Assembly (NCBI GenBank): GCA_025360965.1
Contig: JANYBC010000214.1
Span: 1-64,000 of the forward strand
Length of the DNA: 64,000 nucleotides
Direction: 5' to 3'
From: Anaeromyxobacter sp.
Lineage (GTDB): Bacteria; Myxococcota; Myxococcia; Myxococcales; Anaeromyxobacteraceae
Made by a program: the position numbers and the translations under genes. Of the stretch, positions 1 to 15,160 are shown piece after piece. Under the pieces are notes generated by a model. That model saw nothing but the letters and a program-made list of their open reading frames with translations. It searched no databases and was not told where the DNA came from. How positions within the stretch are numbered: position 1 is the first letter of the stretch; each line of letters opens with the position of its first letter.

Positions 1-91
1 CGCCCCAGCACGAGGCCGTTCTCGCGCATGGCGCGGGCCATCCCCGACATGATCAGCCCGCAGAGCATGGGGCAGTCGTAGTAGACCAGCG
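1..91. repeat. Exact inverted repeat arm; the other arm is 291..381 inside the SCO1 gene; probable fold-back/assembly artefact
   Basis: Bases 1-91 (cgccccagcacgaggccg...gtagaccagcg) equal the reverse complement of 291-381 (cgctggtctac...gtgctggggcg); identity ends at position 92. Confidence 0.9.
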
Positions 92-889
92 TCCGCCCAC
101 GCCCAGTTCTGGAAGTCGAAGGGGGCCGACTCGACCACCGCCGTCGACGTCGCGCCGGCGATCCTCGAGGAGGTGCGCGTCGACGAGCAGCTCGGCGCCC
201 AGCTCCCGCTCGACGCCACCTTCACCGACTCCGCCGGCCAGCCGGTCCGGCTCGGCTCGGTCTTCGCGCAGGGCAAGCCGGTGGTGCTGGCGCTGGTCTA
301 CTACGACTGCCCCATGCTCTGCGGGCTGATCATGTCGGGGATGGCCCGCGCCATGCGCGAGAACGGCCTCGTGCTGGGGCGTGACTTCACGGCGCTCTCC
401 ATCTCCTTCGCTCCGGAGGAGAAGCCGGCGCTGGCCCGCGAGCGGCAGCGCGGCTACCTGCAGTCGATTGGCCTCACCGAGGACTCGGGCGGCTGGCGCT
501 TCTGGGTCGACCGGGCCGGGGCCGCCAGGCGGGTCGCCGACGCCGTCGGCTTCCACTACGCCAAGGACGGCGCCACCGGCGAGTGGGCCCACATGGCCTC
601 GATCTTCGTCCTCACGCCCGATGGCAAGGTCTCCCGCTACCTCTACGGCATCGAGTTCCCGGAGAAGGACTTCCGGCTCTCGCTCGTCGAGGCGGCCGGC
701 GGCCGGGTCGGCACCAGCTTCGACAAGCTCATCCTCACCTGCTTCCGCTACGACCCCGCCTCGCGCAAGTACCAGCCCTTCGCCTTCGGCATGCTGCGCC
801 TGGGCGGCGTCGCCGCGCTGCTGGCGCTGGGCGGGCTGATCGCCGGGCTGGTCTGGCGCGAGCGCAGGAAGGCGAGGCCGACGGCATGA
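92..889 (+). CDS. SCO1/SenC family copper chaperone for cytochrome c oxidase assembly (5' end truncated at the inverted-repeat junction)
   Basis: Frame is open from 92 (SAHAQFWKSKGADSTTAVDVAPAILEEVRVDEQLG...). SCO-type DCPMLCG metal-binding CxxxC, thioredoxin-like fold pattern, C-terminal TM; directly precedes coxB. Confidence 0.85.
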   Translation, partial: SAHAQFWKSKGADSTTAVDVAPAILEEVRVDEQLGAQLPLDATFTDSAGQPVRLGSVFAQGKPVVLALVYYDCPMLCGLIMSGMARAMRENGLVLGRDFTALSISFAPEEKPALARERQRGYLQSIGLTEDSGGWRFWVDRAGAARRVADAVGFHYAKDGATGEWAHMASIFVLTPDGKVSRYLYGIEFPEKDFRLSLVEAAGGRVGTSFDKLILTCFRYDPASRKYQPFAFGMLRLGGVAALLALGGLIAGLVWRERRKARPTA

Positions 890-1915
890 ACGAGTTCCTC
901 CGCAAGCTGCTCTTCCTCCCGCCGCAGCTCTCCCAGCACGCGCGCGACGTCGACGGGCTCCACTTCTTCGTCATCATCACCACCATGGTGGCCGGCCTGC
1001 TCATCTTCGCCACCGCGCTGGTCTTCATGATCCGCTACCGGCGTCGGCAGGAGGGGGAGTCGACCCCCGAGGTCCAGCCCAAGCACTGGCACGAGGCGGT
1101 CTTCGTGGGCGTGCCGCTGGCCTTCTTCCTGCTCTGGTTCGCCATCGGCTATCCCCAGTACGTCGAGACCACCCAGCCGCCCCCCGGCGCCATGGACGTC
1201 TTCGTGCAGGGCAAGAAGTGGATGTGGAAGTTCGCCTACCAGGGCGGCCCCTCCTCGCTCGACGTGCTGCGGGTGCCGGTGGGCCGGCCGGTCCGGCTGC
1301 TCATCACCTCGCGCGACGTCATCCACTCCTTCTACGTGCCGGAGCTGCGGCTCAAGCAGGACGCGCTCCCCGGCCGCTACACCCAGACCTGGTTCCAGGC
1401 CGAGCAACCCGGGCGCTACCAGGTCTTCTGCGCCGAGTACTGCGGCCTCTCCCACTCCGGCATGCTGGCCGAGCTGGTGGTGCTGCCGGCCGCCGAGTTC
1501 GACGCCTGGATCGCCGACCAGCGGCGCGGCGAGGCCCGCGCCCAGGACGCCGCGCTCAGCGCCGGCGAGCAGGCCCTGCCCGGCTCCTCGATCCTCGAGC
1601 AGGGGCGCCGCGTCGCCGCCGACCAGGGTTGCCTGAAGTGCCATTCGGTGGACGGTACGCGCCACATCGGGCCGACCTTCATCGACCTCTACGGCCGGCA
1701 GGAGAAGCTCACCACCGGCGAGGTGATCACCGCCGACGAGGCCTACCTGACCCGGTCGATGATGGATCCGGCGGCCCAGCTGGTCGCCGGCTACCAGAAC
1801 GTCATGCCCAGCTTCCAGGGGCGGATGACGCCCCCCGAGGTCGCCGCCGTCGTCGAGTACATCAAGTCGCTCAAGACCCCGGCCGTCGCAGCCGGGCCGT
1901 CGGAGGGCCCGGTCT

Positions 1916-1938
<23 letters not shown>
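886..1938 (+). CDS. coxB: Cytochrome c oxidase subunit II with fused C-terminal cytochrome c domain (caa3 type)
   Basis: MNEFLRKLLFLPPQ start; CuA motif CAEYCGLSHSGM; C-terminal CLKCHS heme site; overlaps coxA. Confidence 0.95.
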
Positions 1939-3569
<1,631 letters not shown>

Positions 3570-3577
<8 letters not shown>

Positions 3578-4193
3578 CGCCGTCGCCCACCATTTCGAGA
3601 GCCTGGAGAAGCAGGGGCAGGCGCAGCGGCTCGGCATGTGGCTCTTCCTGGCCACCGAGGTGCTGCTCTTCACGGCGCTCTTCGCCGCCTATGGCGTCTA
3701 CCGCTACCTCTACACCGGCGCCTTCTCGCAGGCCTCGCGCGGTCTCGAGACCTGGATGGGCGGCGTCAACACCTTCGTGCTGGTGACCAGCTCCTTCACG
3801 GTGGCCATGGGGCTGGACGCCATCGTCAAGGGGAAGAACAAGCGGACCGGCCTGCTCTTCGGCCTCTCCATCCTGCTCGGCTGCACCTTCATGGTGCTCA
3901 AGGGGTTCGAGTACCGGCACCACTTCCTGCACGCCGAGCTGCCGGGCCCGTTCTACGGCGGCCCCATCGCCGGTTCGGGCGGCTCGATGTTCTTCGCCCT
4001 CTACTTCCTCATCACCGGCCTGCACGCCTTCCACGTGCTGATCGGCATGACCGTGCTGGGGGTGATCGGCGCCCGCACCTGGCTCGGCAAGTACGACGCC
4101 GAGCACCACGTGCCGGTCGAGCTGGCGGGGCTCTACTGGCACCTCGTCGACCTGATCTGGATCTTCGTCTTCCCGCTCCTCTACCTGATCTGA
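3570..4193 (+). CDS. coxC: Cytochrome c oxidase subunit III
   Basis: Multi-TM; WLFLATEVLLFTALFAAY; ITGLHAFHVLIGM; VELAGLYWHLVDLIWIFVFPLLYL. Confidence 0.95.
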
Positions 4194-4205
4194 CCCGGAG
4201 CCCCC

Positions 4206-4613
4206 ATGTCCGACCACACCAGCGCCGCCGCCACCGCCGCCCACTCGCACGCCGGCCGCTACCTGGTGGTCTGGGCCGCGCTCATGGCGCTGACCGCGCT
4301 CACCTGGGGCCTCTCCACCATCCACATCCCCGGCCTCGCCGGCGTGGCGGTGGCGCTCGCCATCGCCATGGTGAAGGGGACGCTGGTGGCCCTCTTCTTC
4401 ATGCACCTCTGGGATCAGCCGGGACCCAACCGGCTGGTGCTGGTCACCTCGCTGGTCTTCGTGGCGGTGCTGGTGACGCTGCCGCTGCTCGACAACGCCA
4501 CCCGCTTCCCGCTGGCCAACCCGCCGGACGCCGAGACCGCGCCGCAGCGGATCCGCGACGCCATCCTCAACGAGGGTCCCCCAGCGCCGGCCCACGCCCC
4601 GGCCCACCCGTAG
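4206..4613 (+). CDS. Cytochrome c oxidase subunit IV family protein
   Basis: Small multi-TM protein directly after coxC; KGTLVALFFMHLWDQPGPNRLVLVTSLVFVAVL pattern typical of caa3 subunit IV. Confidence 0.85.
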   Translation: MSDHTSAAATAAHSHAGRYLVVWAALMALTALTWGLSTIHIPGLAGVAVALAIAMVKGTLVALFFMHLWDQPGPNRLVLVTSLVFVAVLVTLPLLDNATRFPLANPPDAETAPQRIRDAILNEGPPAPAHAPAHP

Positions 4614-4751
4614 CCGGAGCGCAGCCGGGGATACGGCCGTCGGCCAGCGTCGAGGGTAGCGCACCCAGAGGAGGGAGAGGCAACGGATGCGTCTGAATTG
4701 CGCGATCCGCAAAAGCTGCGCTGAATCCTGCTAGGATGGGCCTGAACTGAC

Positions 4752-4767
4752 CGGTATGCGGCTTGCT
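4752..4767 (+). promoter_or_regulatory. Candidate sigma54 -24/-12 promoter upstream of the 4795 CDS
   Basis: CGGTATGCGGCTTGCT: GG-N10-GC spacing with TTGCT at -12; two mismatches in the -24 half; 28 bp before the ATG. Confidence 0.35.
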
Positions 4768-4794
4768 TAGCGCAGTGACTGAAGTCAGCGGCCC

Positions 4795-6201
4795 ATGACC
4801 CCCTTTCGAGTCCTCATCGTCGGCGCCAACCAGCAGGATGGGACCGTCCTTCGTTCCCATCTCCGCGAGCTCGGCTTCGAGACGGCCGAGACCGGGACGG
4901 TCGAAGGGGCACAGGCGCTGGCTGCCACCTTCAAGCCGTCGGTGGTGCTGCTCGCTGCTGCGGCTCCGGACGGCCCGGCGACCTCCCTCTGCAGCGCCCT
5001 GAGAGCCGCCGGGAGCCAGGCCGCGGTGGTGGTGGTCGCCGGCGAGGCCGATACGCCGGTGGCCCTGGCCGCACTCTCGTCCGGGGCCGACGGGTACTTG
5101 TTCCGTCCGTTCCAGCTCGATGGGCTCCGGGCGACGGTGGAGCGGGCCGGAGAGCGCCGAGCCTTGCGCCACGAGATCAGCGGGCTGCGCGAGCGCATCC
5201 GCGGGCGGCTGGCGCTGGTCGGCACCTCGCCCGACCTCGCCTCGGTCTTCGAGTTGATGCGGCGCGTGGCCCCCACCAAGGCCACCGTCCTCATTCACGG
5301 TGAGTCGGGGGTCGGCAAGCACCACCTGGCGCAGCTGGTCCACGAGCTGTCGCCGCGGCGGGACCGGCCGTTCGTGGAGGTCAACTGCGCCGCCATCTCC
5401 GAGCCACTCATCGACTCCCTGCTCTTCGGCCACGGGCCCGGGGTCTTCGAGGGAGACGTCCACCGGCGCGCCGGGCAGGTCGAGGCGGCGCGCGGCGGGA
5501 CGCTCTACCTGCACGAGGTCGGGCAGCTGCCGCAGCCCATCCAGATCAAGCTGCTGCGGGTGCTGCAGGAAGGGCTCTTCGAACGGCTCGGCGGCCGTGA
5601 GCTGGTGGAGACCGACGTGCGGGTGGTGGCCGGCTCGAGCCGCGACCTGGCCGAGGAGGTGCGCGGTGGCCGCTTCCGCGACGATCTCTACTACCGGCTC
5701 AGCGTCGTGTCGGCGGCGCTGCCGGCGCTGCGCGACCGAAAGGCCGACATCCCGGCGCTGGTGGCCCACCAGCTGGCCGAGCGCTCCCGCGCCGCAGGGA
5801 CGCCGCCGCTCATGGCCAGCGCCGGGCTGCTGTCGGCCTTCTTCGCCTACTCGTGGCCGGGCAACCTGCGGGAGCTGTCGGCGGTGGTCGAGCAGGCCGC
5901 CGCCCGGGCCGTCGGCGGTGAGCTGCGCACCGAGGATCTTCCGCCGGTGCTGCTGGGCGGCACCGCCGAGCTGGGGGGCGGGAGCGGCCTGATCCCTGGG
6001 GCCACGCTCTTCGAGATCGAGCGCGAGGCGATCCTGCGGACGCTGGAGCAGGCCGGTGGCTCAACGGCGCGGGCCGCGGAGGTGCTCGGCATCTCGGTCC
6101 GGAAGATCCAGTACCGGCTCAAGGAGTACCGGGCCGGGCAGCCGGGCCGGCGCGATCCGGCCACGGTGGTCGCCTTCGGCGGCGCGGCGCGGCTGCGCTG
6201 A
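4795..6201 (+). CDS. Sigma54-dependent activator-like protein: receiver-like domain, AAA+ and Fis-type HTH, with degenerate catalytic motifs
   Basis: GESGVGKH Walker A; LFGHGPGVFEGDV at the GAFTGA position; GGTLYLHEVGQLP at Walker B; ATREVLGISVRKIQYRLKEY-like Fis HTH (STARAAEVLGISVRKIQYRLKEY). Confidence 0.9.
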   Translation: MTPFRVLIVGANQQDGTVLRSHLRELGFETAETGTVEGAQALAATFKPSVVLLAAAAPDGPATSLCSALRAAGSQAAVVVVAGEADTPVALAALSSGADGYLFRPFQLDGLRATVERAGERRALRHEISGLRERIRGRLALVGTSPDLASVFELMRRVAPTKATVLIHGESGVGKHHLAQLVHELSPRRDRPFVEVNCAAISEPLIDSLLFGHGPGVFEGDVHRRAGQVEAARGGTLYLHEVGQLPQPIQIKLLRVLQEGLFERLGGRELVETDVRVVAGSSRDLAEEVRGGRFRDDLYYRLSVVSAALPALRDRKADIPALVAHQLAERSRAAGTPPLMASAGLLSAFFAYSWPGNLRELSAVVEQAAARAVGGELRTEDLPPVLLGGTAELGGGSGLIPGATLFEIEREAILRTLEQAGGSTARAAEVLGISVRKIQYRLKEYRAGQPGRRDPATVVAFGGAARLR

Positions 6202-6242
6202 TCATCCCCTGCCGTCGCGGCACGAGTGCCTGGGTCGCGGCA

Positions 6243-7103
6243 CTAGGTCCCGGTGTAGACGTGCGCGCTCTCCTCGGCGGTGGGCAGCATGCTGATGCCG
6301 AGGTAGGTGAACATCACCACCGCGAAGCCGATGATGGCGACCCAGGCCGCCCGGTCGCCGCGCCAGCCACGCACCTTGCGCAGGTGCAGGTAGGCTCCGT
6401 AGATCAGCCACGTTACCAGCGACCAGTTCTCCTTCGGGTCCCAGACCCAGAAGTCGCCCCAGGCGCTCTTGGCCCAGACCGAGCCGACCAGCAGGCCGAC
6501 GGTCAGCAGCACGAAGCCGAAGCGGACCGCGTCGTAGGAGATGCGGTCCAGGTCGAGCGGCTCGCCCGAGAGCACCGAGCCGGCCTTCATGGTGGTGAGC
6601 CGGTGCACGAAGGGGATGCGGCTGGAGAGCAGCTGCACCACCGCCACGCCGGTGGCGATGGCCACCGCGGCGTAGCCGACGAAGTAGACCATCACGTGCG
6701 GCACGAACCAGCCCGACTGCAGGGCGGGCGGCAGCTTGACGATCTCGGCGTCCCACTTGGTGAGGGCGTAGGCCATCGAGCCGAAGGTCATGAGCCCGGC
6801 GGCGACGCCGAAGAGGCGCGTCTTGTAGAGCCGCTCGAAGACCACGTAGAGCAGGGCGATGCAGAAGGCGAAGAAGACCAGCGACTCGAAGAGCGACTTG
6901 AAAGGCGCCCGGCCGGCCTCGACCCAGCGGCCGGCTATCACGGCGGTGTTGAGCGCCACGCCAGCGACCATGAGCGCGGTCCCGGCCCGCCCCGGCAGGC
7001 GGCTGGGTGAGACCCATGCCAGCCCGTAGGCGATGGTGGAGGCCAGGTAGAGCAGGCTGGTGAGGGCGAAGAAGGGGTGCTCGACGAAGACGTACTGGAG
7101 CAT
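6243..7103 (-). CDS. ccsA: Cytochrome c biogenesis protein CcsA/ResC (system II)
   Basis: Multi-TM with tryptophan-rich heme-handling motif WGDFWVWDPKENWSLVTW; adjacent to resB. Confidence 0.93.
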   Translation of the reverse strand: MLQYVFVEHPFFALTSLLYLASTIAYGLAWVSPSRLPGRAGTALMVAGVALNTAVIAGRWVEAGRAPFKSLFESLVFFAFCIALLYVVFERLYKTRLFGVAAGLMTFGSMAYALTKWDAEIVKLPPALQSGWFVPHVMVYFVGYAAVAIATGVAVVQLLSSRIPFVHRLTTMKAGSVLSGEPLDLDRISYDAVRFGFVLLTVGLLVGSVWAKSAWGDFWVWDPKENWSLVTWLIYGAYLHLRKVRGWRGDRAAWVAIIGFAVVMFTYLGISMLPTAEESAHVYTGT

Positions 7104-7118
7104 CTGGTCTCTCCCGGG

Positions 7119-8783
7119 TTACGAGTCGGCCGGCGCGACCGGCGCCTGGCGGTCGATGCCGCCGCCACGGAAGCGCGGCTCGACGTAGAGCATGTAGAAG
7201 ACGCCGACGCAGATGAGCGCGAAGCCGACGAAGACCCAGAGCACGCCCGGGTCCCGCACCGCCTCGAGCCCGGAGTAGGTCGGGTCCTCGGGGTTGTAGT
7301 TGACCTGGTAGAGCGTCCACCCGCCGAAGTCGAAGGGGTCGTTCACCGAGATGACCGCCCTGGCGAAGGTGGGCCCCTGGCCCGCCGTGACGTGGGAGAG
7401 GAAGGCCTTGACCTCCTTGTCCCGCTTCTCGAAGACCAGCGCGGACTGCCCGTCGCGCAGGAAGACGCCCCGCGGCTGGGCGGCCGTGGCCAGGGTCTCG
7501 CTGACCAGGCCGTGGACGCTGGTCTCGATGACCACCGCCGGGTTGCGGGGCTCGCGGCTCCGGGTCTGGTAGAAGGCGCCGCGGGCCGAGTGGGCCAGCA
7601 GTCGGTCGATGCGGACCACTCCGCCGAGGAGCGAGAGCCCCTCGGCGAGCGGCTGGGCTCCGTCGCCGTCGGCCCGGTGGACCACCGCCTGCCGGTCGGA
7701 CATCGAGACCAGCACCGAGGTGCTGACGCCTGGAGGCGGGGCGGGCCGCTGCTGGCCGAAGGCGACCGCCAGCGTGCCGTCGGGCGTCGACACCACCTCA
7801 CCGGCCTGCAGCCAGGTGGACCGGCCGGCCAGCGTCACCAGCAATGCCGGCGGCCCCTCGGAAGCCGGGGTGGTGCGCGTCGCCACCTCGAAGTCGGGGT
7901 AGAACGCCTTGACCCGGAAGGAGTCCCCGCCCGGCAGGCGGTGCCGGTCGAGGTCGGGGATGGGCTCGGCCCGGGAGTTGAAGACGTCGACCCGGTAGGC
8001 GTCGAAGCTGGTCTTGAGCTTGAAGTCGTCCATGACGACGCCTTCCCGGACGATGCGAACCTTCTCGTAGTAGCCGATCCGGTACTCGGTCTCGTAGTTG
8101 ACGAGGTCGAACTGGTCGAGCCTGAGCTGGAAGGGGAGCTTCTCGAAGGCTCCGGTGGCCACGCCGCCGCGGGTGACGCGGACCTGGTGGGCCACGTCGC
8201 CGCCGGCGAAGAGGTCGATGCGCCCGCGCACCGAGAGCATGCTGGAGGCGGCGGCCCCGGCGCCCGAGACCAGCAGGCCGACGTGAGCGATGAAGAAGCC
8301 GGCCCGGCGCGCCGAGAGGGGCAGGCGCAGCGAGGCCGAGGCCAGGATGGCGGCGCCGAAGAGGGCCATCAGGCCGGCGTAGGGCAGGCCGTGGAAGATG
8401 TCGTCGAAGCGAAGCGCCAGGATCAGGCCGGCCACCGCCGGGTACTTGGCCCGGTAGAGCTCGGCTGGCTTGCCCTGCAGGATCAGCGTCCCGAGGATGG
8501 CGAAGATGGCCAGGGCGATCAGCAGGGAGGAGGTGAAGCGGAACCCCGAGAGGGTCGACCGCAGCCGCCCCGGCACCACGAAGGAGAGGCCGAGCACCAC
8601 CAGGCTGGCACCTCCGGTGGCCGCCACCAGCGTGGTCGGTCCGGGCGGGATCCAGATCTGGAGGATTGCGCCGATGGCCATGGCGCCGAAGACCAGCAGC
8701 GTGGTCAGGCGGGCCTCGCGCGCACCGGCGCTGACCGAGGCCGCCGGCGAGGGGCCGGCGGGAGTAGGAGACGTGCTCACCAT
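7119..8783 (-). CDS. resB: ResB-like cytochrome c biogenesis protein
   Basis: N-terminal TMs, long periplasmic region, YQVNYNPEDPTYSGLEAVRDPGVLWVFVGFALICVGVF C-terminal TM; partner of ccsA. Confidence 0.88.
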   Translation of the reverse strand: MVSTSPTPAGPSPAASVSAGAREARLTTLLVFGAMAIGAILQIWIPPGPTTLVAATGGASLVVLGLSFVVPGRLRSTLSGFRFTSSLLIALAIFAILGTLILQGKPAELYRAKYPAVAGLILALRFDDIFHGLPYAGLMALFGAAILASASLRLPLSARRAGFFIAHVGLLVSGAGAAASSMLSVRGRIDLFAGGDVAHQVRVTRGGVATGAFEKLPFQLRLDQFDLVNYETEYRIGYYEKVRIVREGVVMDDFKLKTSFDAYRVDVFNSRAEPIPDLDRHRLPGGDSFRVKAFYPDFEVATRTTPASEGPPALLVTLAGRSTWLQAGEVVSTPDGTLAVAFGQQRPAPPPGVSTSVLVSMSDRQAVVHRADGDGAQPLAEGLSLLGGVVRIDRLLAHSARGAFYQTRSREPRNPAVVIETSVHGLVSETLATAAQPRGVFLRDGQSALVFEKRDKEVKAFLSHVTAGQGPTFARAVISVNDPFDFGGWTLYQVNYNPEDPTYSGLEAVRDPGVLWVFVGFALICVGVFYMLYVEPRFRGGGIDRQAPVAPADS

Positions 8784-8936
8784 GAACCTCCAAGAACCTT
8801 CGGCCCGATTCTCCCGGACCGGGAGGTGAGCGAGGGCGGGAACATGTCACAACCGGCGCCTCATCGGAAGCGGAACAGGCGGGATCCTGCGCATTCCCGG
8901 TGCGACGATGTGGCACCCCAACTGTCGACTCTCAGT

Positions 8937-8981
8937 AAAAAAGAACGGAGCGAGGGCCAGCCGCGTGCGCGACTGGCCCTC
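8937..8981 (-). terminator. Rho-independent terminator of the 9008..10318 minus-strand gene
   Basis: On the minus strand: GAGGGCCAG-N12-CTGGCCCTC stem (8952-8960 / 8973-8981), then GCTCCGTTCTTTTTT. Confidence 0.85.
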
Positions 8982-9007
8982 CGGGGTGCTGCGCCGCCGA
9001 CTCCGCC

Positions 9008-10318
9008 CTACATCATGGGGGTCATCCCCGGGGCGCCGGCCGGCGGCGGCGTGGTGTCGTCCGGCGTGGCCGGTGCCGTCGGCGGGGACTGCATCCCGGG
9101 GCCGCCCATGCCCGGCTCGTCGCTGTCGTGCTCCGGGGTCTCGCCGGAGTCGCCCGGGTCGCTCAGCTCGGGCTGCTCGACGGCCAGCGTGCAGTTGTCG
9201 GCCCAGGTGCCGGCGCCGGTGACCACCGTGCCCACGCGACCCTGGCGGACCACGCAGGCGGCCGGGGCCTCGGGCCGGTCGCAGAGGTACCACTCCTTGA
9301 ACTTCATGGTGAGCGGGGCCCCGGTGGTGGCCGGCGCGTAGCAGGCCCGGCCGAGGTAGTAGCTGGCGTTCCACGGCGTCCCCGGCACGTCACCGTGCGG
9401 CGCGGCCAGGGGGTTGATCATCGGCGGCGTCGAGGTGCGGTCGAGCGGCTTCCAGTTGGTGACGATGGCGAAGGTGCGGCCCGCCACGCCAGGGACCCAT
9501 GCGGCTCGCGCCAGCAGCAGCTCGTCGCCGCCCGGCCCGGAGAGCAGCTCCTGCGGGGAGGCCACCCGGACGCGGCGGATGCCGGCGCCGTTCTTCATGC
9601 CGACGTAGGCGGCGGTGCGCGGGTTGGTCCCATCGGTCGTGAACTGGAGCAGCCGGTAGTGGACCGACTTGGCGCCCTGGCCGTTGGCGAAGCCGGCCAG
9701 CAGGAAGCCGTCGCCGCTGTAGAGGGGCTGGACCGCCTTGAGGTTGCGCAGGTTGATGGCCAGCCTGCCGACGCCGCGGTGCATGTGCCCGCCGCGCGCC
9801 AGCCAGCCGCCGGCCACCGGCTTGAAGTCCGACTGGACGTTTGAGCCGACCGGGCGGGCCTCCAGCAGCCAGCTGAAGAGGTGCTTGCGCTCCATCTTCA
9901 CGCCCAGCACGAAGTTGGCGGAGGCGGTGCAGGCCCCGCCCGCGTCACGGACCACGCAGCGGTCGGCAGGGCCATAGATCATCCGGTCCCCGACGGCTGG
10001 CGTCCCCTCGGACTGGACCGCCTCCTCGACCCGCTCCATGACCCGGCGCAGCTCGAGGTTGAGCGCCTTCAGGTCGGCGCGGATGGTGGCCAGCTCATCA
10101 CCGTCGGCCGGGGTGGTGGCGAGCAGAGCCTCGGGCGGCTGGCCGGGCTCGGCGGCCAGGGCGGCCACCGGCAGTCCCTCGCTGGCGCCTCCCTCGATCT
10201 CGAGAGTCAGGCCGGCCACGTCGGGCGTGGCGCCCGAGAAGTCGTTGCTCTTCTGGCCGCAGGCGGTCAGGGCCAGCGCCAGCGCAGCGGCGAAAAGCAG
10301 GTGGGTGGTGGTCCTCAT
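9008..10318 (-). CDS. Hypothetical lipoprotein
   Basis: MRTTTHLLFAAALALALTACGQ lipobox; good terminator downstream; no recognised domain. Confidence 0.8.
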   Translation of the reverse strand: MRTTTHLLFAAALALALTACGQKSNDFSGATPDVAGLTLEIEGGASEGLPVAALAAEPGQPPEALLATTPADGDELATIRADLKALNLELRRVMERVEEAVQSEGTPAVGDRMIYGPADRCVVRDAGGACTASANFVLGVKMERKHLFSWLLEARPVGSNVQSDFKPVAGGWLARGGHMHRGVGRLAINLRNLKAVQPLYSGDGFLLAGFANGQGAKSVHYRLLQFTTDGTNPRTAAYVGMKNGAGIRRVRVASPQELLSGPGGDELLLARAAWVPGVAGRTFAIVTNWKPLDRTSTPPMINPLAAPHGDVPGTPWNASYYLGRACYAPATTGAPLTMKFKEWYLCDRPEAPAACVVRQGRVGTVVTGAGTWADNCTLAVEQPELSDPGDSGETPEHDSDEPGMGGPGMQSPPTAPATPDDTTPPPAGAPGMTPMM

Positions 10319-10547
10319 GGTCGGTCTCTCCCGGAGCGGCGGCGGGGTCGTTCCCGCGTGACCGCACCCTCACCTCAACACGGCGGCGCGGTCCAGGTTG
10401 CGCCGATATCTCCAGCCCCGTCCGGGAGTCGCGACGGCTGCCTGCATTCCGGGCAGTTGCATGAAATCCATCAGTCGTGGCGGCCTTGACGGTCCTTCCC
10501 CGCTTGGGTCAAAATCACCGGTCCATTTCAGCGCGGACAGGGAGAAG

Positions 10548-15158
<4,611 letters not shown>

Positions 15159-15160
15159 TC

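Noticed and set aside
53-592. Minus-strand ORF of 179 aa
   Set aside because: Antisense to SCO1 and created partly by the inverted repeat at the window edge; composition is typical GC-rich shadow ORF.
6214-6245. Direct repeat gtcgcggcac between the 4795 gene and ccsA
   Set aside because: Only 10 bp, twice, in GC-rich sequence; no hairpin with a U-tract and no supporting context.
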